Origin: Thysanoteuthis rhombus
Taxonomy: Eukaryota > Mollusca > Cephalopoda > Oegopsida > Thysanoteuthidae
Direction of reading: 5' to 3'
DNA length: 64,000 nt
NCBI GenBank assembly: GCA_963457665.1
Contig: OY735231.1
Coordinates: forward strand, 32,927,702-32,991,701
Within the stretch, counting starts at the first letter, position 1; every line of letters starts with the position of its first letter. Positions 39,901 to 53,264 of the stretch are shown here, piece after piece. The notes beneath the pieces were generated by a model. That model saw only the letters and a program-made list of their open reading frames with translations, made no database searches and was not told the DNA's origin. Position numbers and translations under genes: made by a program.

Positions 39901-42900
39901 TAAGAATTAAACCCAGACCCAATATTTATTTTCATAAAGTTAGTTATTTCCTAGCTTCTGAATTTTTTTTACAGCTTGTAAACAATCCATTTTTTTCTTT
40001 CTGAAAACTCTGAGTATACTTCGAAGATGAAGTTGCTGGGAAGTTTTGCATCAAATCAAGTTCAAATTTGATGTAGAATAAGCAAGAATCAAATGTCATG
40101 ACATCTTGGGCTTGTATATATCCTACAGTATTTTATGTGATTGTTGTTTTAATTTTATTTCTACTTTTTGTAATCTTTGAAATGCTAGTACAGTTTGTAT
40201 GAAATTTTGTATTTTTATGTCAAATTTTGGGTGGATAAGACCCTCAGATAAGCTACCCCTATTTCTATCTGAATTTGATGGTTTTAGCTCACTGTTTAGT
40301 CACTGGTTTGGTATGTAGCCTATAATACAATCTCACTTCTGGCTGTTTTTTGGATGCTTCAAGTGTTGTCTTATCTGCAGAATAAGCTAATTTTTTCCTT
40401 TAAAATTGGTCATTTTTTTAACATCTTGGAATCATTAAATGTTGGTTTGCATGTTCTTTGTTCGATATATCTTTATCCTAAATGCTGAGAATTTTTTTTG
40501 TAGCTTTTTTTAAAATGGTGTTGACAAAATGTAACTTGTGGCTATAATAAAAGGTTAAATATTATAACTGAATGACTTGGAGGCCCAGGAAAAGCTTTGC
40601 AGTTCACCTACTGCATTTCTACCAACATCATACTGTAACAAATCTCACTAAATGTCGCCTTTTGGTTTCTTGTAATTCAATGTGGGGTTAGATGTGATCT
40701 CTGAGACACATTTTTGTGCTTGGGTTTGTATAATAATCCAGCTTATTGGTGACACTACTCAAAGGCAAACATGGCATTTCTGTAACCATTTTGTCATGCA
40801 CTTAATTGCTCTTGTTTTCCCCCAATTATTGTTCTTTGTGATACCAATACCATCTTGTCTGTTCATCTCATTAATGTTGAAAGCATTTTAAATGTATCGA
40901 AAGAATTGCGTAATTTTTCTTTTTTTTTTTTTTTTTGAATGGCGTGAATTTTTTTGAAAAATGTCTGGTTAGTCACTTAATACAAACTGTCATGTGGTCA
41001 ACATCTTTTGTCAGCATGCCATGTTGGGGATGATAAAAAAAGATTGGGAAAAAGGAGAATTTTGAAATTAAAACAAGTATGAATGCTGCCAGACAAGAAC
41101 AAAGGGACCAATTTAGCATAAACTTATGTTACAAATTAAAGCACACCAATAGAACTCTTTTTTGAGGGGTATTTCTTGTAAAAAAAGGCCTTTTTTTTTT
41201 TATTTAGATTTTTTTTTTCCAGACATAATGAGTAAACAATTAAATTTGCAGCTCTCCACCTCAGTTAATGTAGACTGACTTGAAAACTGTAGAGATGTTG
41301 ACAGTTTTTGTTGACTGTTGACTCAGTCTGCATGTAAATCATAGGTTAGGATGATAGGTGTCAGTTCCTGTTAATAAAAAAAATGTGAATAAATTTTCGG
41401 CAGTCTTCATTGTGCAGCCGACAATGAAACCCGAGATCAACCATTAGGCCTCTTTCTCATTTATGTGTTCTAATTTTTGTCCCCCTTGATCATTGCAGTG
41501 TGAAGATTGTATTAGATTGTTACAAGTTTGTTTTGTTGTGTTTGTCCTTGTTTTTTTTCTTCTTTTTTCGTTTCATAGAACATAATGGTAAAAGGAGGCG
41601 ATTATTGTAATGTCGTTTTTTTTGCAGGTTTAATCTAAATAGAAATATAATTCATTATTATTGGAGGTTTTTGAGCCCTTAACTGCAATGGTGTCCACCC
41701 AAGAAGTTAGACTAATTTTCAAGTACAATATCAAATTATGATGATACTGCTTAAGCTGCTTATAATGTCAACAAAGCATTTGAAAATTCTGTTCCATGTT
41801 AGTTCAATAGGTTCAGGTCTGGAATTATGAATACCAATATTGAACTTTGAGGGGGGTGTAGACTTGATGTAATGATGAAAAATTGACAGCAGTTGCCAAC
41901 AACCTATGAATAAGGCTTATTTGAGACTTAAGGATTCCAACGGCGACTGATCACGTTTCATGGTAATAGGAAATGTTAAAAAGTTGGAGAAATGGATCTT
42001 ATGTGAATTGAATGAAATGCTTCATGTCAGTGCCTGACTCACATGTCTTCGGCTGACTGAGTTTAAGCTTAGAGAATTGCGATATTTACTGAATTTGTGA
42101 ATATATCTTGAGAATTTTTTGGAGATGGCATATTATCATAAGAGTTTTGTTGGAAAAATGTTATTGCTTCAAGTGGGTCATATTTTGATTATATATTCGT
42201 AGGTGTGAACAGTATGAATGCAATTTTCACTGGAAAATCAACATCTGAGCATATCTGGTTTCAATAAAATTTCTGGTACTTATTCATTAACGGACAAATT
42301 GGAAAAAAATAATCTTCCATTATTGTTCGAAAATGATTTTTTTTTCATATGATTCCTACACAACCTCACATTATTTTTATGATTTATTTTATTGCTGTTT
42401 TCATTGATTGATTTAAAAAAAAATTTTTTTTTTTTTTTTTTCACACCTTCAACTGATGAATCCCTCGAGATGTTATGCTTACCTTTTTCTAGTGCTCTGG
42501 AACTGCTTGAACTGGTTGCAATAGATAAAAATGATGAGAACTCTCTGTAAAAAAACAAAACAAACAGACTTCCAGGTCAAAACCCTAATTTATAATCAAT
42601 CGAATTGAACTCAAAATTTGCTGAGAAGATAAATATTTACTCAATTTTCCTGTTTTTTAATTCCAAAAATAAGACGCCCAGCTTGAGCAATTCTGGAGTG
42701 CTTTTCTGAAAAAAAAAAGTAAATATAATTAATATCACAAAACTTATCTGATAAGTGTGTAAAAAAGAAAAAAAAAATCAATAAAAAAAAAGAACAAAGA
42801 TCAATGAATCCAGAAATGTATTTCTGTTATACTTATATATGGGAGACCATATGGCTGAAGCTAATTCCGAGTGTAGGCAGACCAATGACTTGTAAAGAAA

Positions 42901-45033
42901 AATGAAACTACCTTGGTCGAGGTGTTTAAATGAATGTGTGATATATCTGGGTGTGGTTTGCTTTGTTTTACCTAATCTGTGTTGTATAATTGTGATCATA
43001 TTATTTTTGTATTCCGAGGTCCTTTTCAACTTGGGTGGATTTCAGTGTGTAAAGAATTCTCGATCATCCAATTTTGTAATAACTACTAATGAAATTTCAA
43101 TAACTTATATGTAGTTGAAAATGATTTTTACTCTTTGAATATATTATCGTAAATGGTTTAAAAATTTTCTTGTCTCTACTCTCTCATCTATTCTTTTTTG
43201 CTCTTCAAGTGTCATTGTGAATTTTTTGTTCATTTTCAGATATGTTCTCCTATCTTCAGTTCACATGCAGGGAAGAAAGGGAAAAATTTATTATTAAAAA
43301 TAGAGGAATTCAAAGATTTCAAGAAAACATTACGGACAAAAACAAATTTACTTGTGATATTCACAAAAACAGGTAAAAATCACTCTATTTCCTTTAATAT
43401 TTTTCATGTATACTTATCTATTTTTGGATGATATTTTTTTTTTTTTTTTTTGAGCTGCCAAGTAATATTTTTCATATAACTCTTGTGCCAGGTTTTCTTG
43501 TAAAAAAAATTGGGGTAAATAGAAAGTCTCCATTGCATGCTTTAAAAGCGTTTTTTTTAATTTTCATATAAATAAACTGATGTGTACAACAATATATTAT
43601 AGGTGTCATACTTACATGAATGTATGCAAGGAAAAAAAATATAGCACTATTGTAAAATTGGTTATCTCGTCTGTGGCACTGGACTGACAACTTATTAAGA
43701 AGAGATTTTCTGTCTATGGCAGTGACTTACTAAGACAGCAAACTGGTTAACCCTATAAGTGCCAAGTTCTTGAGGACATTTTTTTGTTATTTTGACTTAA
43801 TAATTTAAATGGCTATAGAGGAAGAGTAGTTCATGAAAGAATGCTACTATAAAGAAACGAAATGATCAGTATGGCACAAGGTTCATGTTGGAAAAAAAAA
43901 TATCACCAAATTTGCATATGATGACCATCCTGGATTTTAATATTTTTAGCTTTCTTACCATTTAACCAAAAACTTTTTATTTTGAAACTATGGAAAAATT
44001 TTTTAGAGAATTATGCCTATGTATATGCACCGCCTATAGGTTTTATGCTCAGCAGGTTTCTGGGCATATTTTTGTGTATATCATCCTTTTATTGTGTGGG
44101 TAGGTGTGGTCACAATTTTGCAATGATGGTACTTAGAGGGATAAAGTACTCCATGAACCAGACTGATATCTCCCTCCTTATAGTTTTGGTCACTACTTTT
44201 TAGTAGCTGTGTTTTTCACTGATGTACGTGAGATCAGATAATCTTGGTTGGATGAATCTTCTCCATGAATTATTCTTATTAGAGCTGTGGCAAATGTCCG
44301 CTACAAAATAAAATTGAGGGCAAGGTAAAGGGTTTGGTTCCAAGATTAGCAAATTTGGCATACATTTGAGGAAAGCAGGAGAATGAATATGCTGATCTGA
44401 AATTCTCACTGTATAATGTTAGATTCACGTGATTGATGTTCACCACTGAATTAAGTGCATTGGCAAGGGAGGAGACTATGTTGAAAAATATTCGCTTTGA
44501 TAGATTAATGCTCTTTTCATCATTAGGCTACAGGCATTGAACCTTTAAGTACGAGGGTTGATCAATAAATCTGTAGCCCGACAGTTATTAGCAGAATTTT
44601 TATCTGAAATTTTCTCTGCATAATGTTTGCTCTATGTGATCAATTGAGTGTATTGACAAGAAAGGAGATTATGTTGAAAAATGAATATTTGTTGCGTGAA
44701 ATAAATGGTTTTATCATCATTAGGCTACAGAATTATTGATCTCCCTATGCCTGACGGGAACTGTTAATCTGTTGATATGTATTTTTTTTTTTTAACCTCT
44801 TTTCCTAATTTTGAATTTATCTTGAATGCTTCGTTTTGAAAATTTTAAAACATTTTCATAAGGTTAAATTTCTGTGGTAAACATCCTCATAAATCATTGA
44901 CGGAAGAGTTCAATTTTCGATGAATGCTCAATAAAATATATTTTCATATTGTATCAAGCTAAGTAAGTAGATACAGTATTTATTCATCCTGAGAAAAGCC
45001 AGATGCTGACGTAAGTGGTGTTGATAATGTGGC

Positions 45034-45069
<36 letters not shown>

Positions 45070-48000
45070 TGTGTATGTTTATAATTAATGTCTCTTATAT
45101 GCACCTGTCGATATGGAAAGAAGCCAAGCTGGGTTCCCATTGCAGATTGTGGATCTGTCACTTACATAAAACTTGAGGCAGACCTCACAGCAAAGGAGGA
45201 AATCTGGGTAATATGGGGTCATGTGACTCTTCGATCAATCATGCAGAGTCATCTTGCTTCACAAGCCATTGTTCCCTTTTGTTAGCTAGCATTCATATAG
45301 TTTATTTTTACTGTCAGTTATTTTTGTAATAGAGTCTATAGATCAGTGTCATCTGAATCAGTGCTTTGACACATATGTATTGAAACATGAACTATGAAAG
45401 AAAGATGAATCTAATGTTCAAATATGTTAACCAGTTTTAATAAATCATTTTGTAGTAGAGATATTATCTGTCAAAAGCAATAATAGATGTGTCTTCTCTT
45501 CACATTATCAAGGGTCCTGTGTACATGAGCCAACATGAGCCAATCTATTATTTTTTTAATCATCTTAAAGCTGGCATATTTTGTAAATTCAATTGAAAAT
45601 TGCATCATTCTTGTGCTTTAATATTCACTTTTAGTATTTTTGAATTAGATAAAAATTATACAGCATATTTCAAAGTTTTTTTTCATTTTCCAAGTATTAT
45701 ATCTCTGAGAAATTCTCTGTGAAACTTTGAATCTAAGCAGTTATCCAAAAAGAGAAAAATTTAATTTTTCAAAATAGAATAGATGTGTTTTACTTGGTAA
45801 ATATTATTTGTCAAACACCAAAACTAGAGTTGACTTTATTTTTCTACCATAACAAGAACAAGAACAAGCCTCACCAAAATTAGACTTATAAACTGATATG
45901 TAAGATTCACACTCCCCTACTGTGTTTTGAACTCCTGACCAACTGATTGCTAAGAAGCTGTTTTACTGACTGAGCTAAATTGACAAGTCTTACATATTAT
46001 CAAAAATCTTTCATACAGATCTGCATGGGCTTATTTCATTCTAATAAAATAATGCATTTATACAAAATGTATATATTTTTATAATGTTTTTATTCGTCAT
46101 ACATACAATACAGAAATTGCAATGGTCATCTTTTTGTTGGAATGAAAGTAGGAGTGGAGTTTAACCCTACAATTGCCAGTCCTGTCAAAGTTTAAATTGT
46201 CCAAATATTTGTTTTATTTAATGAAAATTCATTGGTGAGAAAACCATTATGACTGAAATCCTGGCGATTGCAAAATACTGGAAGTTTATTTGCTTTCTAT
46301 GAATGCTTAAGTATGAAATAAAAAAAAATTCTAAGAATTACTCGTGTTTTCCCTCTTATTTGTTTTTTTAAGAATCAAAAACTATTTGTCTAATTTTTTA
46401 GTATTTCAAATTAACACAGTCGTGGCCCATCGTTCAGCATCACCCATAAAATAACCCAGCATTTTTACGATTATCCTTCAAAATTTATATTTTAATCATA
46501 CATAATGTACTTGTGAGTTTTGAAATATTAACACTTTGTAAAAATTTTTTTTCTTTTTTTTTTCCCAATAATTGTTTGAATGCATCTGAACATTGAGTTA
46601 TTAAGCTTAGAGCTGTACTTATCTCAAATCTCAGATGTCAATAAATTTTTCACCAGCTGTCTAGATTCTTCAAATGATGGTTAGAAAATACAGCAAGCAA
46701 ATTAAAAGATACAGTGAGCAAATCAAAAACAATGGCAAGAAAACTGAATCATAAAAAATACTTTTCATGAGATGAATACATATATTCAATATTTTGCTCT
46801 AAGTATCTGTATTGAGTATTTTGATGGAAGTTTAACGAGGTTCAAAGAAAGGTTTATATGAATAAACATTCCAAACCTTTTTCCAACTATTGAATTCCTT
46901 CTTTTTATCCTTGATGTCGTCAACACAATGTTTCAGCTGATCCATTTTATGGTCTCCTTTAGTCTTGTTCATTTTTACTTTTTCTGCCTAACACTATTGG
47001 AGAAAGAGATGTTCTCTTTGCATATGGACACTACACCTGAAGAAGGCCATAAAATAGATTGGACGAAATGTTGTCTTGACAACATCGCAAGGACACAAAG
47101 AGGAGATTCAATTGCCTGAGAAAAAAATCTGGAATGTTGATGACTCTTCTCAAAGTTATAGACAATACATTTTAAGTCAATATGGTCCTGACCTAATCTT
47201 TTAGATGAATGTAGTTCAGAATTTTCCAACTGGTATCAAGTTTCACGTTTTTTTTCCCTCCAATTGCAGCTGTTTTAGTCTAGGGTGGCATATGCCTTTC
47301 ATGTTGGTTTGCCTATCCCATTTATTTCCTAGCTTATGCGGTCTTCTTTATCATTTTTGACTGTATGTATTGTTTCATTTGTCTTTATTTTTAACCACGC
47401 AGGGTATGAATTTGAATCAAATTAAACAATTTTTTTTTCCTTTTCTTTGAGATGTTAGCCCTATTTCTTGTTACTTTCTCCTCTCCTCATGATCCCCCCT
47501 CACAAGCCTTTATTGTAATTCAATACTTAAATGTTGAATAATACTCCTCACATTGGAAGCAACAAATGCTTCCTATAAGTAAGAGTTCATAATTCTCCCT
47601 TTGAAGTATCAGTCATTGCATTGGCTAGCCTAAACGTTTATTGTTCTACTCACTAGATGGCTCTAGGAGCATTTAGTTTCAATTAACTTCAATCAAAAAG
47701 ATCACTGTTGATTGTATTGTAACAGCTGTCATATCAGTATGCATTGAGAAAAATTATTTAAAAACTGGCATGTTTTTGTTTATTGATTCTAAGAAGAAAG
47801 AAAAAAAAATAAGCGACTGTTTTGGGTATATTATACTTTTTCACTTTGAGGTAAAAATATGATGGAAAAGCGAAAGAAAGATTGGACCATTTATAGATAA
47901 GTTATTATGGATGATCGAACCTGTCGAAAGTAGATCGCAATGTGTACTGGAGATTTCTTGTTGATTGATGTTTCACAGTCGAGTAGTCTAGTTGAGGTTG

Positions 48001-51000
48001 ATATTGATGAATTGAAAATATTTCTTGAGAATAATCAATGTTATACAATATGAGAGATAGAAAACATTCTCTAAATGTCAAATTCAAGTGTAGAAAATCC
48101 TTAGCTTCAGCTCGGTTTTGTTAACTGCTTTTATTTAGTGGCTCCAATTTAAGAGAAAACAAGGAAAAATACAGACTGTTCAAAACCTGTGATGTTGTTT
48201 ACACAATTTTTGATGGCATTTGGCAATATTTGTTTTTAATTGAGTTTCCAAATTAATCCCATGTTAGAATGTCCTGAATAAAAAAAATAAAAATTCAATG
48301 AAAAATATCATCCAAAATCCAACATGATTCATTAGAAAATGGAAAAAGTTATGTTTGACTGAATGAAGTGTATACAATAATTATAAACTCCATTTGGGTT
48401 GTTTTCTTTCTTTCAATCCTTTTTTTTATCTCTCTCATTTTGAGAATTGTTTTTTTTTTTTTTAAATTTAGAAAAAAAAAAAATTATATAACATAGTGTG
48501 AACTAAAAAACATTCTTCCTCTTTCTTTAAAACTTTACTGGACTGTATTAGTCACAACTTGGATAAACTAAAAATGATTGGTTTTTGGAACAATTTGTTA
48601 TGGAGCTTGAAAAATGGATGCTTTCCAATAATATAGTATTCAGGAGATTATGGGGGCAATCGAAATTAAATTACCACTACCCATAGTAAAGGTTGCTCTT
48701 CATCCAAAGGAGGCAATGCTGTGTAAACGTTGAGATTGGAAGGGGTCCTCCTATATGAGCTTTGATTTGAACAAGTACTGTTCCTGATTAGACCAACTGA
48801 AGGCAGCTATCAACTGAAAGCCCCCATCTGAAATTTAAGATGAAGGGTGTAATCCAATGCTATGATAAGGCTAGACTACTCATCCTCTGTATTCACTAAA
48901 TATTTCACCTTCTGGATTACCATTTATTCTAATCTTTACAAAATTCACTCAATAAAAAAATTCCAATTCCTTGGAAGACTGCAAAAGGCACCTAGAGTCT
49001 TGGAAAATTTAGTTGTTATCAGCACCAATTCCCTAGAAGACTGCAAAGGGCATTTAAAGCAGAAAAAGATGAAGAAAATCAGTGAGGATGCATAGAATTG
49101 TGAAGTTGCCTGAAAGATTGCAGAAAATAGTGTAACAAAATGTGAAAATAAATTAATTCACATGGCATATTACACCAAAGAAAAAGAAATATCTAGCCTC
49201 AACCTCCGAAAGACAAACATTTTTCACCAGTCAATTAATATGAATTTCTTTTAAATTCATCAAGATTAACACATCACAAAATCCTTTCCAGAACATCAAC
49301 AGAACATGAAATCATATTTTTATAGAACATTACATGATGACGTAGAAAAAAATCTACTATATGCTAGCATAGAAAACTTGTGTCCTGTGTGACAGAAGAC
49401 AAATAAATTAATTCAAATGACATATTACACCATGGAACACCATTTTTATTCCACTGAGTAGTGAGTGTTATTTTCTAACTGTTTACATGTAAAAAAGTAT
49501 AGAAAATGGCCATTATTCTCTTCAAAATTTTTCAAACATTTGGAATCAGGAGGGCGACATTTTGAAATGCAGTTATACGATTATCCTACCGTTGAATTTG
49601 TCTATTTTTATACACATGAGAAAAAAAAATCATTTTTCTTTTCAGAAAAACAACTTGTAAATCTAAATCAACAACATGTATTTACACTAATGTTAAATAA
49701 AAGTGATCTCAAAAGATTTAGAAGTGGATGTTTTAGAATGTTAATGTCCAAAAAATAACAAAACTGGTTTTTATTTTTCATTTGTCAATCAATGTGCTAG
49801 GATTTGTGCATGTATTTGAATTTCTATGAGATGATTTTTTTTTCTTCAAGAAAAATAAAATACTGAATTTGTTTCACTGGAAGAGAGTCTACTGTAATGG
49901 GCAGAGAACCAATAAAATCACACTGTTCATTAGATAAGTAGATAAAATGGATGGACTTTTAGGCTACCCAATACTTTCGCACATGAGATTAATGAAGTGC
50001 AATTAGTTAATTGACATCCCTTGTATTTCATCCATCATTAACTGTGCCTAAGCTAATCAACTGTCATTAATTACAATATCAAAGGAAGTATGACTATAGC
50101 ATTGTGAGATAATGAGTCCTATCATTTTTTACATAAATTGGTTAAAGAAGTCTCGTAAAACAATTTTATGTCTCAGTTGTTTTCTCCACAGTAAAATGAG
50201 ATTTTGATTACGAGTCTTTGCTAACTCTGCCAACTAAGTTGGAGAGGTAGCTGTTTATGGTTGCGTCTTTCCTTTTATCTGTTTGTCTGTCTGACCACAT
50301 ATCATGAAATTTTGTGGAAGGCTGGACAATGGGGTCTGGAAAAGTTGATTAGATGTGGGGGGCAGATTCAGTAAATCTCTTAACTGTCCACCAGCACGAT
50401 ATCATTAGGAATTCTGAATGAATTTCAATGAAATTTTGTGGAAGGGTTGACAATAGGTGATGGAAGTAATGATTAAATTTTGGGGTAGAACTATGCATAA
50501 ATCCCTCCCCTACTTTGTAGTTAGGTTCACTCTGCATAATATCACCAAAATTTATCCACAGGTTCTCCAAAAGTTCTCAATGAATTTAAATGATATTTTG
50601 TGGAAGGGTCAACAATATGCTACAAAAGAAGTGATTAAATTTTGGGATGGACCCATGCATAATTACTTCACCTGACAATGGCTTTTCCTGAGGAAGTGCT
50701 CTTCAAGAGCTTTCTAGTTTTCAACATCATTTTGTCTCTTTCAACCCTGGTTTTCCTCTTTGTGTAAATGAGAAAAACTAATGAATATTCACATAGACAT
50801 TTCTTAAAATTTGAATTTCAGAACATATTGCAGTGATCATGATATTTTCCTTGTCAGTTTGTTCATTTGTTCCCAATGTTTTGGCCTTGTACCCTTTGGC
50901 CTTCGTTGGCTGTTCCAAGTTCTAGAAATATGGAATCATTTCCTAGAACGTATGCTTGTATTGGACTAGCTCAAAATTCGTCACTGAAAAACAAACTGGT

Positions 51001-53223
51001 TTTTAGAAAAACATATATGAAGAATGGATGTAACGTGTCCAGTCCAATATGAGCGTGCATTCTATGTAATTCCATGTTCTAAAACCAGGAACACCCAAGA
51101 GCACCGGCCCAAAACATTGTGAGCAAATGAACATCTAGACAAGGAAAATAGTCCAACCATATCATACACAATGATTAATATGCCCCGTCACTCGAAATTC
51201 AGACAAGAATATTTCAGTAATTCGAATATCATCTTTGTCATTGATAAGACAAAATATTGAATCAAATGTTTTATATTGATGTTATGTTGTACATCCTAAT
51301 GATTATTTTTTTGCTGTCGATAAATATAACTGAATATTTTGCATAAATATATATGTTTGTAGATTGAAATATATATATATATATTCATTATTGCCTTTTC
51401 AGAGCAATTTTCGATTTCATTTCAGTATTCATTTTTGTTAGTTTGCTTGTGTATATAATTGAATATTTGTATTGAATTCAGTTGCTATTGTACTGATCTC
51501 TTTTATATTACACATAACTTGTAGTGCTAGTTTGAAAAACTAGTCATGCATTGAAATATATACATATGTCTGTATAGCTACTAATGGATTTGCTTGTTGG
51601 CTTATTTGCCAAAATCCAGATATGATATACACTAGATAAATAACCCCTTATAACAAGCAAGTAGGAATGTAAAAAAAAAGTGTTTGTTGGAAATCATCTC
51701 TCAAAACTATCACCATAACATAGGTTTCTTTAGTTTTTAAGTTGGCTGTCTGGCTCTATGGATGTATCAAGTATACAGGCCACATCAATGGAGCCAGATT
51801 GTTGGGAATTAAAACATTTACTCCGTATTATGTATGTCTAAAAAAATTTTTTTTTCATTTATTTATTTATTTTTTTTTTAATATTTCACCTATAAATGGG
51901 TTTTTAGTGGGGGTTCAATTTACAATATAAGTTAATGCTAAAGTGATCCCTCAATTTGTTTCCTCCAACATTCGCAATTATTTTTTGAAAATTCAGCTTT
52001 TTTTTAGTGATGACTGGCCAACAAACAGCAAGAGAAGTAACTTACCCATTGATCATCTCTTTTCCAATTTTTTAATTGATCACCCCACCTCCTTATGGCA
52101 TGCTGCCAACAGACCAAAAATCACGTTGCCCAGTGTTATCGAGGATGATCTTATATATCATCAGATACCATGTTATGACATCTTATGTTTTGTTGCATCA
52201 TCTTATATTTTATGTCATGATGTCTTGGTATATCATCTAATGTCACTGTGTATTATTTTTGATTGCCATTTCTAAATTTTTCACTGGCATACAATGACAT
52301 TGTACTATATAGGGAATATCGAGGCTATCACAAAATCAAAAAAAAACCCACCTTCATTTCTAAATCTTTTGTGATCACTTTTGTTAAGCATTAGTGAAAA
52401 TATGTGTCGATTTAGATTTAGAGGTTGTTGTTTTTCTGCAAAGAAAAATGATTTTTTTTCTTTTTTTTTATGTGAATAAAAATATACAAATTCAACTGTT
52501 GTACAATCGCATATCGCTGAATTTCATAATGTCGTTCTTCTGGTTCCAAATGTTTAAAAAAATTGTGAAGGGAATAATAGCCATTTTCTATACTTTTTTT
52601 TTACTTGTGAACAATTAGAAAATAACACTCACTACCCTGGGGAAAAAATGGCATTCTATGGTGTAATATGCCATGTGAATTAATTTATTTGTCTTCTGTT
52701 ACGCAGGACACAAGTTTTCTATGCTAGCATTTAGTAGATTTTTTCCTATGTCACCATATAATGTTCTATAAAAATCTGATTTTATGTTCTGTTGATGTTC
52801 TGGAAAGGATTTTGTGATGTGTTAATCTTGATGAATTTAAAAGAAATTTATATTTATTGACTGGTGAAGAGAATGTTGTTAATCATTTAAAGGTTGGGGC
52901 CAGACATTTTTTTTTTATTTGAGAAAACCATATATATATATATGTATGAATAGCTTGGCTTTGCAAGCAAAAACTTATATATATAGGACACCATGACAAA
53001 ACGTATGACATGAAAATTTCTTGAAATGAGAAAAAAAGGGAAAAATGTTAATCCTGTATAATGCATTCTCCGACAAAATGCAATTTTCTCTCGATCTGTA
53101 GAAAGGCTTAAAATGTGTTCTGTGGGGGAAAAGCAAGACAAATATCAATAGATTTCTCTCTGGAGAAGCAACTAATGGGAATAAATCATTTTTTGGCAGA
53201 TAATGCATTTTGCCACAGTGTTC

Positions 53224-53264
<41 letters not shown>

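Noticed and set aside
43258-43270. Alternative acceptors for PDIA5 exon 2 (AG at 43,259 and 43,270)
   Set aside because: Both break the phase-0 junction with exon 1; the AG at 43,239 keeps it and completes the signal peptide.
49465-49758. 97-codon open frame in the inverted repeat
   Set aside because: The matching arm at 52,350-52,890 does not keep the frame open, so coding selection is not supported.
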